Shown: positions 52,905 to 62,487 of the stretch, piece by piece
How the letters are laid out: each line of letters begins with the position of its first letter
Position numbering within the stretch: the first letter of the stretch is position 1
From: Nonomuraea purpurea
GTDB taxonomy: Bacteria > Actinomycetota > Actinomycetes > Streptosporangiales > Streptosporangiaceae
Direction: 5' to 3'
DNA: 64,000 bases
Assembly: GCF_042650645.1 (NCBI RefSeq)
Contig: NZ_JBHSBI010000001.1
Span: forward strand, 248,001-312,000
Made by a program: the position numbers and the translations under genes
Notes under the pieces: model-generated
The model's database searches: none
Told to the model about the DNA's origin: nothing
What the model saw: only the letters and a program-made list of their open reading frames with translations

Positions 52905-52976
52905 GAACCCACCTTCTCGGAAGGCGCCGGATGGGGCCGAGGGTAGGCACAGCGGGCGGGTAAAGCATCGGGAAAT

Positions 52977-53663
52977 CTACGTATCGGTCCGGGTCTCGGC
53001 GGAGTCGGGCCTCGGCGCGGGCTCATAAGGCGGCAGGTTCAGGCGGGCCCGGATGGTCTGCTGGACGGAGACCTTGCCCGCGCGGGCGTCGACGCTCGTC
53101 ACATACTCCTTGCCCTTGAACAGCTCCACCACCGGGTCGATCTTGGTGTGGTAGTCGCGCAGCCGCCTGGCCAGGGCGTCGGGGGTGTCGTCCGCCCGGG
53201 TGACCAGCTCGCCGCCGCACACGTCGCAGCGGCCCTCGACCTCCGGCCGGTGGGCGATCAGGTTGTAGTCCATGCCGCAGCGGGAGCACAGGCGGCGGGC
53301 CAGGACGCGCCTGCGCACCTCCTCGTCGGGCAGGTCGAGGTGGATCACCCCGTCGATGTCGTAGCTCTCCAGGAAGAACTCCGCCTGCCGCCGGTTACGC
53401 GGGAAACCGTCGATGATGAAGCCGTAGTTCCAGTCGTGCTGCTGCAACCGGTCCTTGACGACCTCCTCCACCAGGTCGTCGCCGACCAGCTCGCCCGCCG
53501 CGACCAGCCGGCGTACCTGGGCGCCGAGCTTGGTGTGGCTCTTGACGTGCCAGCGGAAGATGTCGCCGACGCTGATGTGGACGAGGTCGAGGTCATTGGC
53601 GAGCAACGCGCTCTGGGTGCCCTTTCCGCTGCCCTGAACGCCCATGATCACATATTTCCGCAT
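52977..53663 (-). CDS. adk: Adenylate kinase, zinc-lid type
   Basis: 228 residues. The P-loop GVQGSGKGTQ, the DGFPRN motif and a lid with four Cys (LCSRCG and RCDVCGG) place it with zinc-containing adenylate kinases. The housekeeping enzyme of actinomycetes is usually encoded beside secY in the ribosomal cluster, so this copy, set among unrelated genes, is probably an additional paralogue (inference). It interconverts AMP+ATP and 2 ADP. The C-terminal tail (PYEPAPRPDSAETRTDT) extends past the usual end. Confidence 0.88.
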   Translation of the reverse strand: MRKYVIMGVQGSGKGTQSALLANDLDLVHISVGDIFRWHVKSHTKLGAQVRRLVAAGELVGDDLVEEVVKDRLQQHDWNYGFIIDGFPRNRRQAEFFLESYDIDGVIHLDLPDEEVRRRVLARRLCSRCGMDYNLIAHRPEVEGRCDVCGGELVTRADDTPDALARRLRDYHTKIDPVVELFKGKEYVTSVDARAGKVSVQQTIRARLNLPPYEPAPRPDSAETRTDT

Positions 53664-53849
53664 ATCCCACTTCCTGGGGGTTATCTCATCTCTTGAGCAT
53701 CGTCACCATCCCACTGACGCTCATTACCTGCCCGACCGCCCCGGTCACCGCCGACCGGCTCGGCCCGCGATCGTTTCCCGGCGGCGGTCGCGTCTGGCGT
53801 GCCGGCGGGCGCGGGCCCCAGGACACCGCGAGGGCCGCACTCAGCGCCG

Positions 53850-54668
53850 CTATGGTCCCAGCGGCCCCTGCTTGACACACCTCAAGACCAGGAACACCGG
53901 AAACCTCGCGGCGTCCGAGCGCGTGGCCGCCCACGCCTGGGCCGGCTCGGGCTCGGCCATCTCATCCAGCCAGAGGCCGTGCCGGCGGAAGGTGTTGAGG
54001 TACGTCGACAGGGTGCGATGATTGGCGCCAACCTGGCGGCGCAGGGACGACAACTCGCCGTCGGCACGCCACCAGCCCTCCGCGTGGTAACGGGCGTCCC
54101 CCGGCCACGAACCGGAGACGTCCTGACCGCCGGGGAAGCAGGGGTGGAGAATCGAGCACACGAACACGCCCCCGGGCCGCAGGGCACGGGCGGCGGTGGC
54201 GACGGCGCCATCGAGGTCGTCGATGTCGGACAGACCGAAACTGCAGACGACGACATCGAACGCACTCGGCTCGGGCTCGGCGGGGGCGGCTGGTTGCGTT
54301 GCGCCCAGCTCGGGCGTGGTGGTGGCTGGTTCTGGTGCGCCCGGGGCGGGCGCGGGGATGGCAGCGGTCAGGAAGCCGGGACGGGTCACGTCGGCGACCA
54401 CGTAGCGGATGCCGAGCGGGTCGTCGCGTTCGGCGTCCACGGCCTTGCCGACCAGCGCCGCCGAGATGTCGGCACCCACAACTGCGGCGCCTCGGCGGGC
54501 GAGCTCGCGGCTGATGCGGCCGTGACCGCAGGCGATCTCCAGAACCCGCCTGCCCGCCACCGGCTCCAGCAGAGCGAGCAGCCGCACCGACGCCGGGTCG
54601 TCGATCGTGTCGGTCCAACCGTCGGCGTAGAAGTCGGCGACGTCGTCGTAGCGGGCCTCAGCTGCCAT
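53850..54668 (-). CDS. SAM-dependent methyltransferase (class I)
   Basis: 272 residues. SAM-binding motif I is RRVLEIACGHGRISRELARR at about residues 40-59, with acidic VVGADIS following and DVVVCSFGLSDIDDL as the post-II region. A Pro/Ala-rich insert (about 105-135: IPAPAPGAPEPATTTPELGA) looks like a linker and is unusual for the family. The substrate is not identifiable. ATG 54668 gives the standard N-terminus (YDDVADFYADGWT). Confidence 0.82.
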   Translation of the reverse strand: MAAEARYDDVADFYADGWTDTIDDPASVRLLALLEPVAGRRVLEIACGHGRISRELARRGAAVVGADISAALVGKAVDAERDDPLGIRYVVADVTRPGFLTAAIPAPAPGAPEPATTTPELGATQPAAPAEPEPSAFDVVVCSFGLSDIDDLDGAVATAARALRPGGVFVCSILHPCFPGGQDVSGSWPGDARYHAEGWWRADGELSSLRRQVGANHRTLSTYLNTFRRHGLWLDEMAEPEPAQAWAATRSDAARFPVFLVLRCVKQGPLGP

Positions 54669-55049
54669 GGCCCCGACCCTACGCCGAGCCGGACCAGGGA
54701 ACGGGCCGTGTTCGTCGAGCGCGGAACCCGCCACACCGACCCCTCCGAGCAACGCCATGACCAGCGGAACATGAGACCTCACCCGAGCAGTGTCCTCTGT
54801 GCTCCGGGGAGAATCCGGCTGGTGCCCTCCAAGGTCTGCATGTTCTCCGACCCGCGGGCCGGGCACCTGGAACAGGCTCGATCCGCCCACCGCCGGGGCG
54901 GCAGCCGGAGTCCGCTCAGCTTCGCCGTCGAGCGAGCCGAGGAGCCTGGAGGAGCATCGAAGGTCTCCCTCGACCATCCCGCCACTATCGCCGGTCCCGG
55001 CTGTCCGGAAAGGACCACCGTACGGAGATCTGCCTGAGAACAGGCGGTT
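54669..55049. other. Intergenic stretch without a recognised gene
   Basis: Open frames exist on both strands (for example 54779-55018 minus, and plus readings through 54800-55030). None has a domain, a ribosome-binding site or consistent codon use. I see no promoter or repeat that I can support. Confidence 0.4.
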
Positions 55050-55658
55050 TCATGGCGTCTGCGGCGGTCGAAGGGCGCCGGAGCGTGCGGCGGCGAGGGT
55101 GATGCGCACCGTCCGGTCGGCGGTTTCCTCGTCGATCGGTTCGGCGGTGATGAGCAGGCGCAGGTAGATGGGCGCGGCGAGGGTTTTGAGGAGTTCGGCG
55201 GGGTCGGTGCCCGAGGGGAGTTCGCCTCGTTCGACGGCCCGGGTCACCACCGGCGTGGCCCTGGTGAGCCGGTCATGGAAGACGTGCCGCCTGGCCGAGG
55301 CGATTTCCGGGAGATGGGCGGCGCCGGTGAACATGGCGGCCAGGATGGCCTGCCCGGCCGGACTGGTGAACGACTGGACGAGGGAACGGGCCAGGGCCCG
55401 CAGGTCGGTCTCGATCGCGCCGGTGTCGGGGATCGGGATGTCGGTCGCCACGTGCTCGGTGAGGGCGTCGGTGAGCAGGCTTTCGCGGTCCTTCCAGCGC
55501 CGGTAGACCGTCGTCTTGTGGACCCCGGCGCGCTGCGCGACGTTCTCGACGCTGAGCGCGGCGTACCCCTTGTCCACGAGTTCGGCGAGCGTGGCGGCGT
55601 GAACGGCGGTGCGCACCTTGGCGCCGCGGCCGATCGGCCGGGGGCGATCCGACTCCAT
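55050..55658 (-). CDS. TetR-family repressor
   Basis: 202 residues. The N-terminal helix-turn-helix is ELVDKGYAALSVENVAQRAG followed by VHKTTVYRRWKDRESLLTDA. The C-terminal domain is helical, as in ligand-binding TetR proteins. The gene is divergent from a short-chain dehydrogenase gene. A long perfect palindrome and a second, weaker copy lie between the two. It therefore probably represses both its own gene and the dehydrogenase gene. Confidence 0.9.
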   Translation of the reverse strand: MESDRPRPIGRGAKVRTAVHAATLAELVDKGYAALSVENVAQRAGVHKTTVYRRWKDRESLLTDALTEHVATDIPIPDTGAIETDLRALARSLVQSFTSPAGQAILAAMFTGAAHLPEIASARRHVFHDRLTRATPVVTRAVERGELPSGTDPAELLKTLAAPIYLRLLITAEPIDEETADRTVRITLAAARSGALRPPQTP

Positions 55659-55659
55659 T

Positions 55660-55674
55660 GCAACTCCAAGTTGC
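55660..55674. promoter_or_regulatory. Second TetR half-palindrome, touching the tetR start
   Basis: GCAACTCCAAGTTGC has the same AAGTTGC core as the main palindrome. It begins two bases upstream of the TetR start codon, so binding here would block its own transcription or translation start. Confidence 0.6.
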
Positions 55675-55700
55675 GATACGGGCGAGTGTTGGGCAAGGAT

Positions 55701-55733
55701 GAACCTATCGCAACTTGAAGTTGCGATAGGTTC
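55701..55733. promoter_or_regulatory. 33-bp perfect palindrome, TetR operator
   Basis: Arms GAACCTATCGCAACTT and AAGTTGCGATAGGTTC are exact inverted copies around one central G. The site lies between the divergent TetR and SDR genes, 27 bases before ATG 55760. This is far longer than chance and typical of TetR operators. Confidence 0.9.
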
Positions 55734-55759
55734 TGCTCGGCATTCCTTTGGTGGCGATC

Positions 55760-56707
<948 letters not shown>

Positions 56708-56788
56708 CATCGCCGGATGGCCTCTCGCCGCTGCCGCAGGCGGCGACGAGGCCGGCGTTTCATCCCAAAGCGGCCCGTGGCGGCGCGC

Positions 56789-57133
56789 TCACGGGGTGGG
56801 TGCCTCCGCGAGCGACAGGCTGTTGCCGTCCGGGTCGAGGACGTCCACGTGGCGCACGCCGTTGCCGTAGGTTTCCACGGGTTCGTGCTCGATGCCGTGC
56901 GCGGCCATCCGGGCCAAGATGTCGTCGAGGTCGGTCACACCGAGCGTGATCATGGTGCCGCCTGCCCGTGAGGACCGCACGTGCCGGTCGTCGATGACAA
57001 CCCACGCGTTCTCACCGACCTGCCACAGGTACTCCTCGCCGATGATCTCGTCCGCCGGCCGCCCGAAGAACACCTCGAACCACTTCAGCGATATCGCCCG
57101 GTCACGCACGCACACGACGCTGTACAGATCCAC
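56789..57133 (-). CDS. VOC/glyoxalase-like protein
   Basis: 114 residues with the vicinal-oxygen-chelate pattern: VVCVRDRAISLKWFEVFFGR, MITLGVTDLDDILARMAAHG and VDVLDPDGNSLSLAEAP. The family includes lyases, dioxygenases and resistance proteins. The usual metal ligands are only partly visible (the final Glu in LSLAEA). GTG 57133 is preceded by AAGGGGCA; ATG 57160 is possible. The function is not determined by its neighbours. Confidence 0.75.
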   Translation of the reverse strand: MDLYSVVCVRDRAISLKWFEVFFGRPADEIIGEEYLWQVGENAWVVIDDRHVRSSRAGGTMITLGVTDLDDILARMAAHGIEHEPVETYGNGVRHVDVLDPDGNSLSLAEAPTP

Positions 57134-57327
57134 TGGTACTGCCCCTTCCCTTCGATTCATGGGTGAGACCACCACCGCGACCGAAACTCATCGGTGCCCG
57201 GCGCGGAGGTAAAGAGTCGGCCATGGGTGGGTTCGGTTCCGGTTTGGCCGTCTCCGCGGGTGGGCCTGGCGATAGGAGGATCACCCCTGGTCGAGCAGGC
57301 ACAGCACGTTCAGGCGGGGGGGACGAC

Positions 57328-58467
57328 ATGGGCATGCCCCGGATCGCGGGGGTCATCGCGCTCGCCGCGCTGGGCGGGTGGACGGCCTCGCCGACCCCGG
57401 TGGACCAGAGCGCCACGCCGACCCCAGTGGATCAGAGTGCCAGGCCGCCGCTGGGGGGTCAGGGCGACGGGGACACCACCCCGGCCCCTACTCCGAAAGG
57501 ACCTGACCTGCGCCTGACCAGTTCGTCGGAGCCGGTGGTCGCCGGCGCGGAGTCCGTCTACACCGTCACGGTCACGAACACCGGGGAGCAGGACGCCCAG
57601 GACGTCACCGTCACCGGCACCCTCGACCCGGCGCTCACCCCCGGCCGTCTTCCCGCCCCTTGCTCCCGCAGCGCGCCCCGGGCCTTCACCTGCCAGGCTT
57701 CGGCCATCGCCCCAGGTCAGAGCGTTTCCTACGACATCCCGGTCACCGCATCCCCATCGCTGCCCAACGGTACGAACCTCACCAACCACGCCGATGCCGC
57801 CTCAGCGGGGACGGCCGGCGACTCCAGCAAGCTGGCCGTCCGGACCAGGAGCAGGGCGGACGTCGAGATCGTCAAGACGGGGCCGCCCACGGTGCAGGCC
57901 GGCAGCGGCGTCACCTACACGCTGACCGTCCGCAACCACGGGCCGTCCGACGCGGTGGACGTCGTCGTACGGGACCCCGCCGGCGGCATCACCGCCCGCC
58001 CGTCCGAGTGCCCGGGAGACGGCCAGCCCCTGACCTGCTCCCTGGGCACCCTGGCCCCGGACCAGAGCAGGACGCTCACGTTCACGGGCGCGATCAGCGA
58101 CTGCGCCACCGTCAACACGGCCAGTCCCGAGGACGACACCGGCGACAACCGCTCCTGCACGACCACCGTCGAGGTGCAGCCGATCCCCACCCCGCAGGAG
58201 AGCCCCGTCCAGGAGGCCGAGCCGACCCCCGAGCCCACGCCGGAGACCCAGGAGGCCGAGCTGCTGGAAGTGCCCGTAGAGGTGCCGAACGCGCCGCGTG
58301 AGCCGCTGGCCGCCGCCGGCCGGGAGCCGGTGCGGGCGCCCGACACCCTGCCGCTCACCGGCGTCCCGATGTGGGTGCTCGGGCTCGGCGTGGCGGTGCT
58401 CCTGTCGATCGGCCTGCTCGTGGGCTACTTCTCCCGGCTCGAAGGCCGAAAGGGAAAGCGGCGATAA
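57328..58467 (+). CDS. Wall-anchored DUF11-repeat protein (LPLTG)
   Basis: 379 residues. After a short N-terminal hydrophobic segment (IAGVIALAALGGW) comes a Pro/Thr/Gln-rich stretch with the eight-residue unit PTPVDQSA twice (57391-57444). Two DUF11-type beta domains follow (about 65-165: PDLRLTSSSEPVVAGAESVY; about 180-290: ADVEIVKTGPPTVQAGSGVT). A Pro/Glu-rich linker leads to LPLTGVP, a membrane helix and a basic end (LEGRKGKRR), the sortase-sorting signal. ATG 57328 was chosen because GGGGGGACGAC lies upstream; a longer frame lacks support. Likely surface adhesin or spacer. Confidence 0.82.
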   Translation: MGMPRIAGVIALAALGGWTASPTPVDQSATPTPVDQSARPPLGGQGDGDTTPAPTPKGPDLRLTSSSEPVVAGAESVYTVTVTNTGEQDAQDVTVTGTLDPALTPGRLPAPCSRSAPRAFTCQASAIAPGQSVSYDIPVTASPSLPNGTNLTNHADAASAGTAGDSSKLAVRTRSRADVEIVKTGPPTVQAGSGVTYTLTVRNHGPSDAVDVVVRDPAGGITARPSECPGDGQPLTCSLGTLAPDQSRTLTFTGAISDCATVNTASPEDDTGDNRSCTTTVEVQPIPTPQESPVQEAEPTPEPTPETQEAELLEVPVEVPNAPREPLAAAGREPVRAPDTLPLTGVPMWVLGLGVAVLLSIGLLVGYFSRLEGRKGKRR

Positions 58468-58492
58468 GGGTTTGTTCCCGGCTCGAAGGAGC

Positions 58493-58951
58493 TCAGCGCG
58501 TACGGGGCGTCAGCGCCTCCCGGGTCCACGAGCCGAGCACCAGCAGCGTCTTCGTCCCCGTCACGTCCCCGGCGCGACGCAACCGATCGATGACCTGCTG
58601 CAGATGCCCGAGGTCGCGCACCCGTACGTGGATCAGCGCGTCGGGATCGCCCGCGATCGTGAACACCGCCTGCACCTCGGGCACCTCCGTGGCGGTCCTG
58701 ACGATCTCCGCGACCGGCGTCGTGCCGGGGTAGCGCAGCTCCGTGAACGCCTCGATGCCCCACCCGAGCTTGCCGTAGTCGATCTGCACGGTGAACCCGG
58801 TGATCACGCCGAGTTCCCGCAGCCGGTCCACCCGCCGCTTGACGGCCGCCACGGACAGCCCGATCGTTTCGGCCATCTCCGAGAACGTCCTGCGCCCGTC
58901 CTCCCGCAGCAGTCGCAGCACGTGGTGATCGATGTCGTCCATGTCAGGCAT
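58493..58951 (-). CDS. Lrp/AsnC-family regulator
   Basis: 152 residues. The N-terminal helix-turn-helix (HHVLRLLREDGRRTFSEMAE, then TIGLSVAAVKRRVDRLRELG) is followed by a RAM-type ligand domain (TEVPEVQAVFTIAGDPDALI). Members bind amino acids and regulate amino-acid metabolism. The gene is divergent from the indolepyruvate oxidoreductase gene, with 158 bases between, so this oxidoreductase, which works on amino-acid-derived keto acids, is the probable target. ATG 58951 is used; ATG 58942 is also possible. Confidence 0.88.
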   Translation of the reverse strand: MPDMDDIDHHVLRLLREDGRRTFSEMAETIGLSVAAVKRRVDRLRELGVITGFTVQIDYGKLGWGIEAFTELRYPGTTPVAEIVRTATEVPEVQAVFTIAGDPDALIHVRVRDLGHLQQVIDRLRRAGDVTGTKTLLVLGSWTREALTPRTR

Positions 58952-59109
58952 GCGAGAACCTCTCTATCGGGCGCAAAGAACTACGCTCAGACAGCCCGAG
59001 CTCCTCAAAATGTTTGCGTCTTTGGCCGCATCTTTCTTCTGATACTTGCGCATATCGTGCCCGCGTTGCTGTGCTGAGAATCACACGTACGGACAGTCCA
59101 GGAGGTATC

Positions 59110-62100
59110 GTGAGCCTCGACCCGGTGTCGCTCGACGACAAGTACACGGCACTCGACGGGGCGGTGCTCATCTCGGGCGTCCAGGCCCTGGTCCGCCTGA
59201 CGCTGGAGCAGCGCCGCCTGGACGAGCGGCGCGGGCTTGACACGCGGGCGTTCGTCTCCGGCTATCAGGGCTCGCCGCTGGCGGGCGTCGACCTGGAGAT
59301 GGGCCGCGCGGAAAGGTTCCTGCGGGAGGCCGGCGTGCAGTTCCGGCCGGGGGTGAACGAAGAACTGGCGGCGACGGCGGTGGCGGGCACGCAACTGCTC
59401 GGCCAGGTTCCCGGCCGCCGCCACGAGGGCGTGACCGGCTTCTGGTACGGCAAGAACCCGGGCCTCGACCGGGCCGCCGACGCCATCAGGCACGCCAACG
59501 CGTCGGGCACCGCGGCACTCGGCGGCGCGGTGGCGTGGATCGGCGACGACCCCGGCTGCAAGTCCTCCACCCTGCCGAGCTCGTGCGAGCCGATGTGCCA
59601 GAGCCTGTCGATGCCGCTGCTCGCGCCCGGCTCGGTCGCGGAGGTCATCGAGTTCGGCCTGCACGCGGTCGCCATGTCCAGGGCCAGCGGGCTCTGGGTC
59701 GGGCTGAAGATCGTCGCGGACGTCGCCGACGCCTCCGCGACCGTCGACCTCGACGCCCTGGCCAAGGACGTCCCCACCCCGCGACGCGACGACGGCCGGC
59801 AGCCGCCCGTCCTGCTCGGCGCGGCCGCGCTGGACGCCGAGCACGACATGCTCACCCGCCGCCTCGACCTGGCCCGCGAGTACGCCCGCGCCCACGGGCT
59901 CAACCGCGTCATGTTCGGTTCCGGCAGGGCCACCACCGGCATCCTCGCCTCCGGCACCGCCTACGCGGTGGTCCAGCGGGCCCTGGCCGACCTGGGCCTG
60001 GACGAGGCGGCGATGGACGACCTCGGGCTGCGGCTGATCAGGCTCGCGATGCCGTTCCCGCTGGCCCCCGATGACCTGGCCGCCATGACCTCCGACCTGG
60101 AGCGGGTGCTGGTGGTCGAGGACAAGGTCCCGTTCCTGGAAGGCCAGCTCAAGCAGGCGCTGTACGGCGCCGCGAACCCCCCGCAGGTCGTGGGCCGCGA
60201 ACTGCTGACCGCCCGCGGCACCCTGGGCGCGGAGGACGTGGCCAGGGCCGTCGCCACCTGCCTGGGGCTGAAGCCGCCCGAGAAGGCCCGGCCGAACCGC
60301 TCGCTGCCGATCGTCGCCGCGCGCACCCCATACTTCTGCTCGGGCTGCCCGCACAACACCTCCACCCGCACCTCCGACGAGAGGCTGGTCGGCGTCGGCA
60401 TCGGCTGCCACGCCATGATCGCGCTGGACGGGCACGGGCGCGGCACCCAGGTCGGCATCACGCAGATGGGCGGCGAGGGCGCCCAGTGGATCGGGCTGTC
60501 GCCGTTCACGGACGACCGGCACTTCACCCAGAACCTCGGCGACGGCACCTACCACCACTCCGGCTCCCTGGCGATCAGGGCCGCCGTGGCCGCCGGGGTG
60601 TCGATGACGTACAAGCTGCTCTACAACGACGCCGTCGCCATGACCGGCGGGCAGCGCGCGGAGGGCAGGCTGGACGTGCCCGCGCTGACGCACGAGCTGG
60701 CGCTGGAGGGCGTGCGCCGGATCGTGGTGACGACGCCGGAGCCACAGACGTACCGGGGCGTGCGGCTGGCGGCGAACGCGTCCGTGCGCCACCGCGACGA
60801 CCTGCCCGAGGTCGAGAAGGAGCTGGCCGCCGTCGGCGGCGTGACCGTGCTGATCCACGACGACCGGTGCGCTGCCGAGGAAAGGAGGCTGCGCAAACGC
60901 GGCAAACTGCCCACGCCTCTGCAAAAGGTCGTGATCAACGAGCGGGTGTGCGAGGGCTGCGGCGACTGCGGCGACGTCTCGACGTGCCTGTCCGTGCAGC
61001 CGGTCGAGACCGAGTACGGACGCAAGACCCGCATCCACCAGCCCTCATGCAACTCCGACCTGAGCTGCCTCAAGGGCGACTGCCCCTCGTTCCTGCTGGT
61101 CGAGCCGGGAACCAAACCCGCCCGCCAGGCGCCGCCCGCGCCCGCCACGGCCCCCGAGCCCACCACGCGGCCCGCCGAGGCCCTGATCAGGATGCCCGGC
61201 ATCGGCGGCACCGGCGTCGTCACCGTCTCCCAGATCCTGCAGATGGCCGCCCACCTCGACGGGCTGTACGCGGCCGGGCTGGAGCAGACCGGGCTGGCTC
61301 AGAAGGGCGGGCCCGTGGTCAGCGACGTGCGGATCTCGCCGCGGCCGATCGAGGGCTCCGTCCGCGCCTCGCAGCGCAGCGCCGACGTGCTCATCGGGTT
61401 CGACCTGCTCGGGGCGGCCGGCGAGGCCAACCTGGCCGTCGTCGCGCCCGAACGGACCGCCGCCGTGCTCAACACCTCCGTCGTCCCCACCGCCGCCATG
61501 GTGACCGGCCGCCTGCCCGTGCCCGGCCACGCTGCCGCGGTCGCCCGCGTGGAATCCGCGGTCAAGTCCGTCGTGTGCCTGGACGCGCACGAGCTGGCCG
61601 AGCGCCTGTTCGGCGATCACATGCCGGCGAACCTGCTGCTCCTCGGCGCCGCCTACCAGCACGGCCTGCTCCCGGTGACCTCCGCCTCGATCGAGCGGGC
61701 CATCGCGCTCAACGGGGCCGCCGTCGAGCGCAACCTGGCCGCCTTCCGCTGGGGCCGCTCCGCCGCGGCGGACCCGGCCGCAGTTAGTACGGTGGCGGAC
61801 CCGGGCTCTGCGGACCCTGTGCAGCCGGAGCCCGCCGGGCTGGACGAGGTGGTGGCCGCCCACGTCGCCGACCTCACCGGCTACCAGAACGCCGACTACG
61901 CCCGTACATACGCCGAGGACGTGCGCCGCGTCGCCGACCTCGCCGCCGAGCGCGCCGGCGCGGAGGCGGGCGCGCGGATCGCCCTCGCCTACGCCCGCGG
62001 CCTGCACAAGCTCATGGCCTACAAGGACGAGTACGAGGTCGCCCGCCTCCACCTCGACCCGGCCGAGCGGGCCAGACGGGAGCACGAGTTCGGCGCGGAC

Positions 62101-62487
62101 GCGGTCGTGTCGGTGCTGCTGCACCCGCCGCTGCTGCGCGCGATGGGCATGAAAGGCAAGATCAAGGTAGGCCGCTTCGCCGGGCCGCTGTTCCGCGGGC
62201 TGCGGGCCGCGCGGGTGCTGCGCGGCACCGCGTTCGACGTGTTCGGCCGGGCCGAGGTCCGGCGGGTCGAGCGCGCGCTCGTCCCCGAGTACCGTGATCT
62301 CATGCGTGCCGCCCTGACCCGCCTCACCCCCGAGAGCGCCGACGCCGTCGCGGAGATCGCGGGCCTGCCGGAACTCGTCCGAGGGTATGAGGACATCAAG
62401 CTCGCCCGGGTCGCCGAATTCCGCGACCGCGCCGGGACCGCCCTGACGGGGCTGGGCGAGCCCGTCTCACGCTTGGAGGCACCGTGA
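59110..62487 (+). CDS. Indolepyruvate ferredoxin oxidoreductase (fused IorA/IorB type)
   Basis: 1125 residues in one chain. The N-terminal part (about 1-300) is a pyruvate-oxidoreductase-like alpha domain (VSGYQGSPLAGVDLEMGRAE). A thiamine-diphosphate domain (about 395-560) has YFCSGCPHNTSTR, GIGCHAMIAL and MGGEGAQWIG. A Cys-rich ferredoxin-like segment follows at about 610-660 (CEGCGDCGDVSTCLSVQP). Then comes a gamma-type domain (about 695-900: MPGIGGTGVVTVSQILQMAA) and a helical end. The enzyme decarboxylates aryl-pyruvates to aryl-acetyl-CoA and passes electrons to ferredoxin. GTG 59110 has AGGAGG four to five bases upstream. The next gene overlaps it (GTGA). Confidence 0.92.
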   Translation: MSLDPVSLDDKYTALDGAVLISGVQALVRLTLEQRRLDERRGLDTRAFVSGYQGSPLAGVDLEMGRAERFLREAGVQFRPGVNEELAATAVAGTQLLGQVPGRRHEGVTGFWYGKNPGLDRAADAIRHANASGTAALGGAVAWIGDDPGCKSSTLPSSCEPMCQSLSMPLLAPGSVAEVIEFGLHAVAMSRASGLWVGLKIVADVADASATVDLDALAKDVPTPRRDDGRQPPVLLGAAALDAEHDMLTRRLDLAREYARAHGLNRVMFGSGRATTGILASGTAYAVVQRALADLGLDEAAMDDLGLRLIRLAMPFPLAPDDLAAMTSDLERVLVVEDKVPFLEGQLKQALYGAANPPQVVGRELLTARGTLGAEDVARAVATCLGLKPPEKARPNRSLPIVAARTPYFCSGCPHNTSTRTSDERLVGVGIGCHAMIALDGHGRGTQVGITQMGGEGAQWIGLSPFTDDRHFTQNLGDGTYHHSGSLAIRAAVAAGVSMTYKLLYNDAVAMTGGQRAEGRLDVPALTHELALEGVRRIVVTTPEPQTYRGVRLAANASVRHRDDLPEVEKELAAVGGVTVLIHDDRCAAEERRLRKRGKLPTPLQKVVINERVCEGCGDCGDVSTCLSVQPVETEYGRKTRIHQPSCNSDLSCLKGDCPSFLLVEPGTKPARQAPPAPATAPEPTTRPAEALIRMPGIGGTGVVTVSQILQMAAHLDGLYAAGLEQTGLAQKGGPVVSDVRISPRPIEGSVRASQRSADVLIGFDLLGAAGEANLAVVAPERTAAVLNTSVVPTAAMVTGRLPVPGHAAAVARVESAVKSVVCLDAHELAERLFGDHMPANLLLLGAAYQHGLLPVTSASIERAIALNGAAVERNLAAFRWGRSAAADPAAVSTVADPGSADPVQPEPAGLDEVVAAHVADLTGYQNADYARTYAEDVRRVADLAAERAGAEAGARIALAYARGLHKLMAYKDEYEVARLHLDPAERARREHEFGADAVVSVLLHPPLLRAMGMKGKIKVGRFAGPLFRGLRAARVLRGTAFDVFGRAEVRRVERALVPEYRDLMRAALTRLTPESADAVAEIAGLPELVRGYEDIKLARVAEFRDRAGTALTGLGEPVSRLEAP

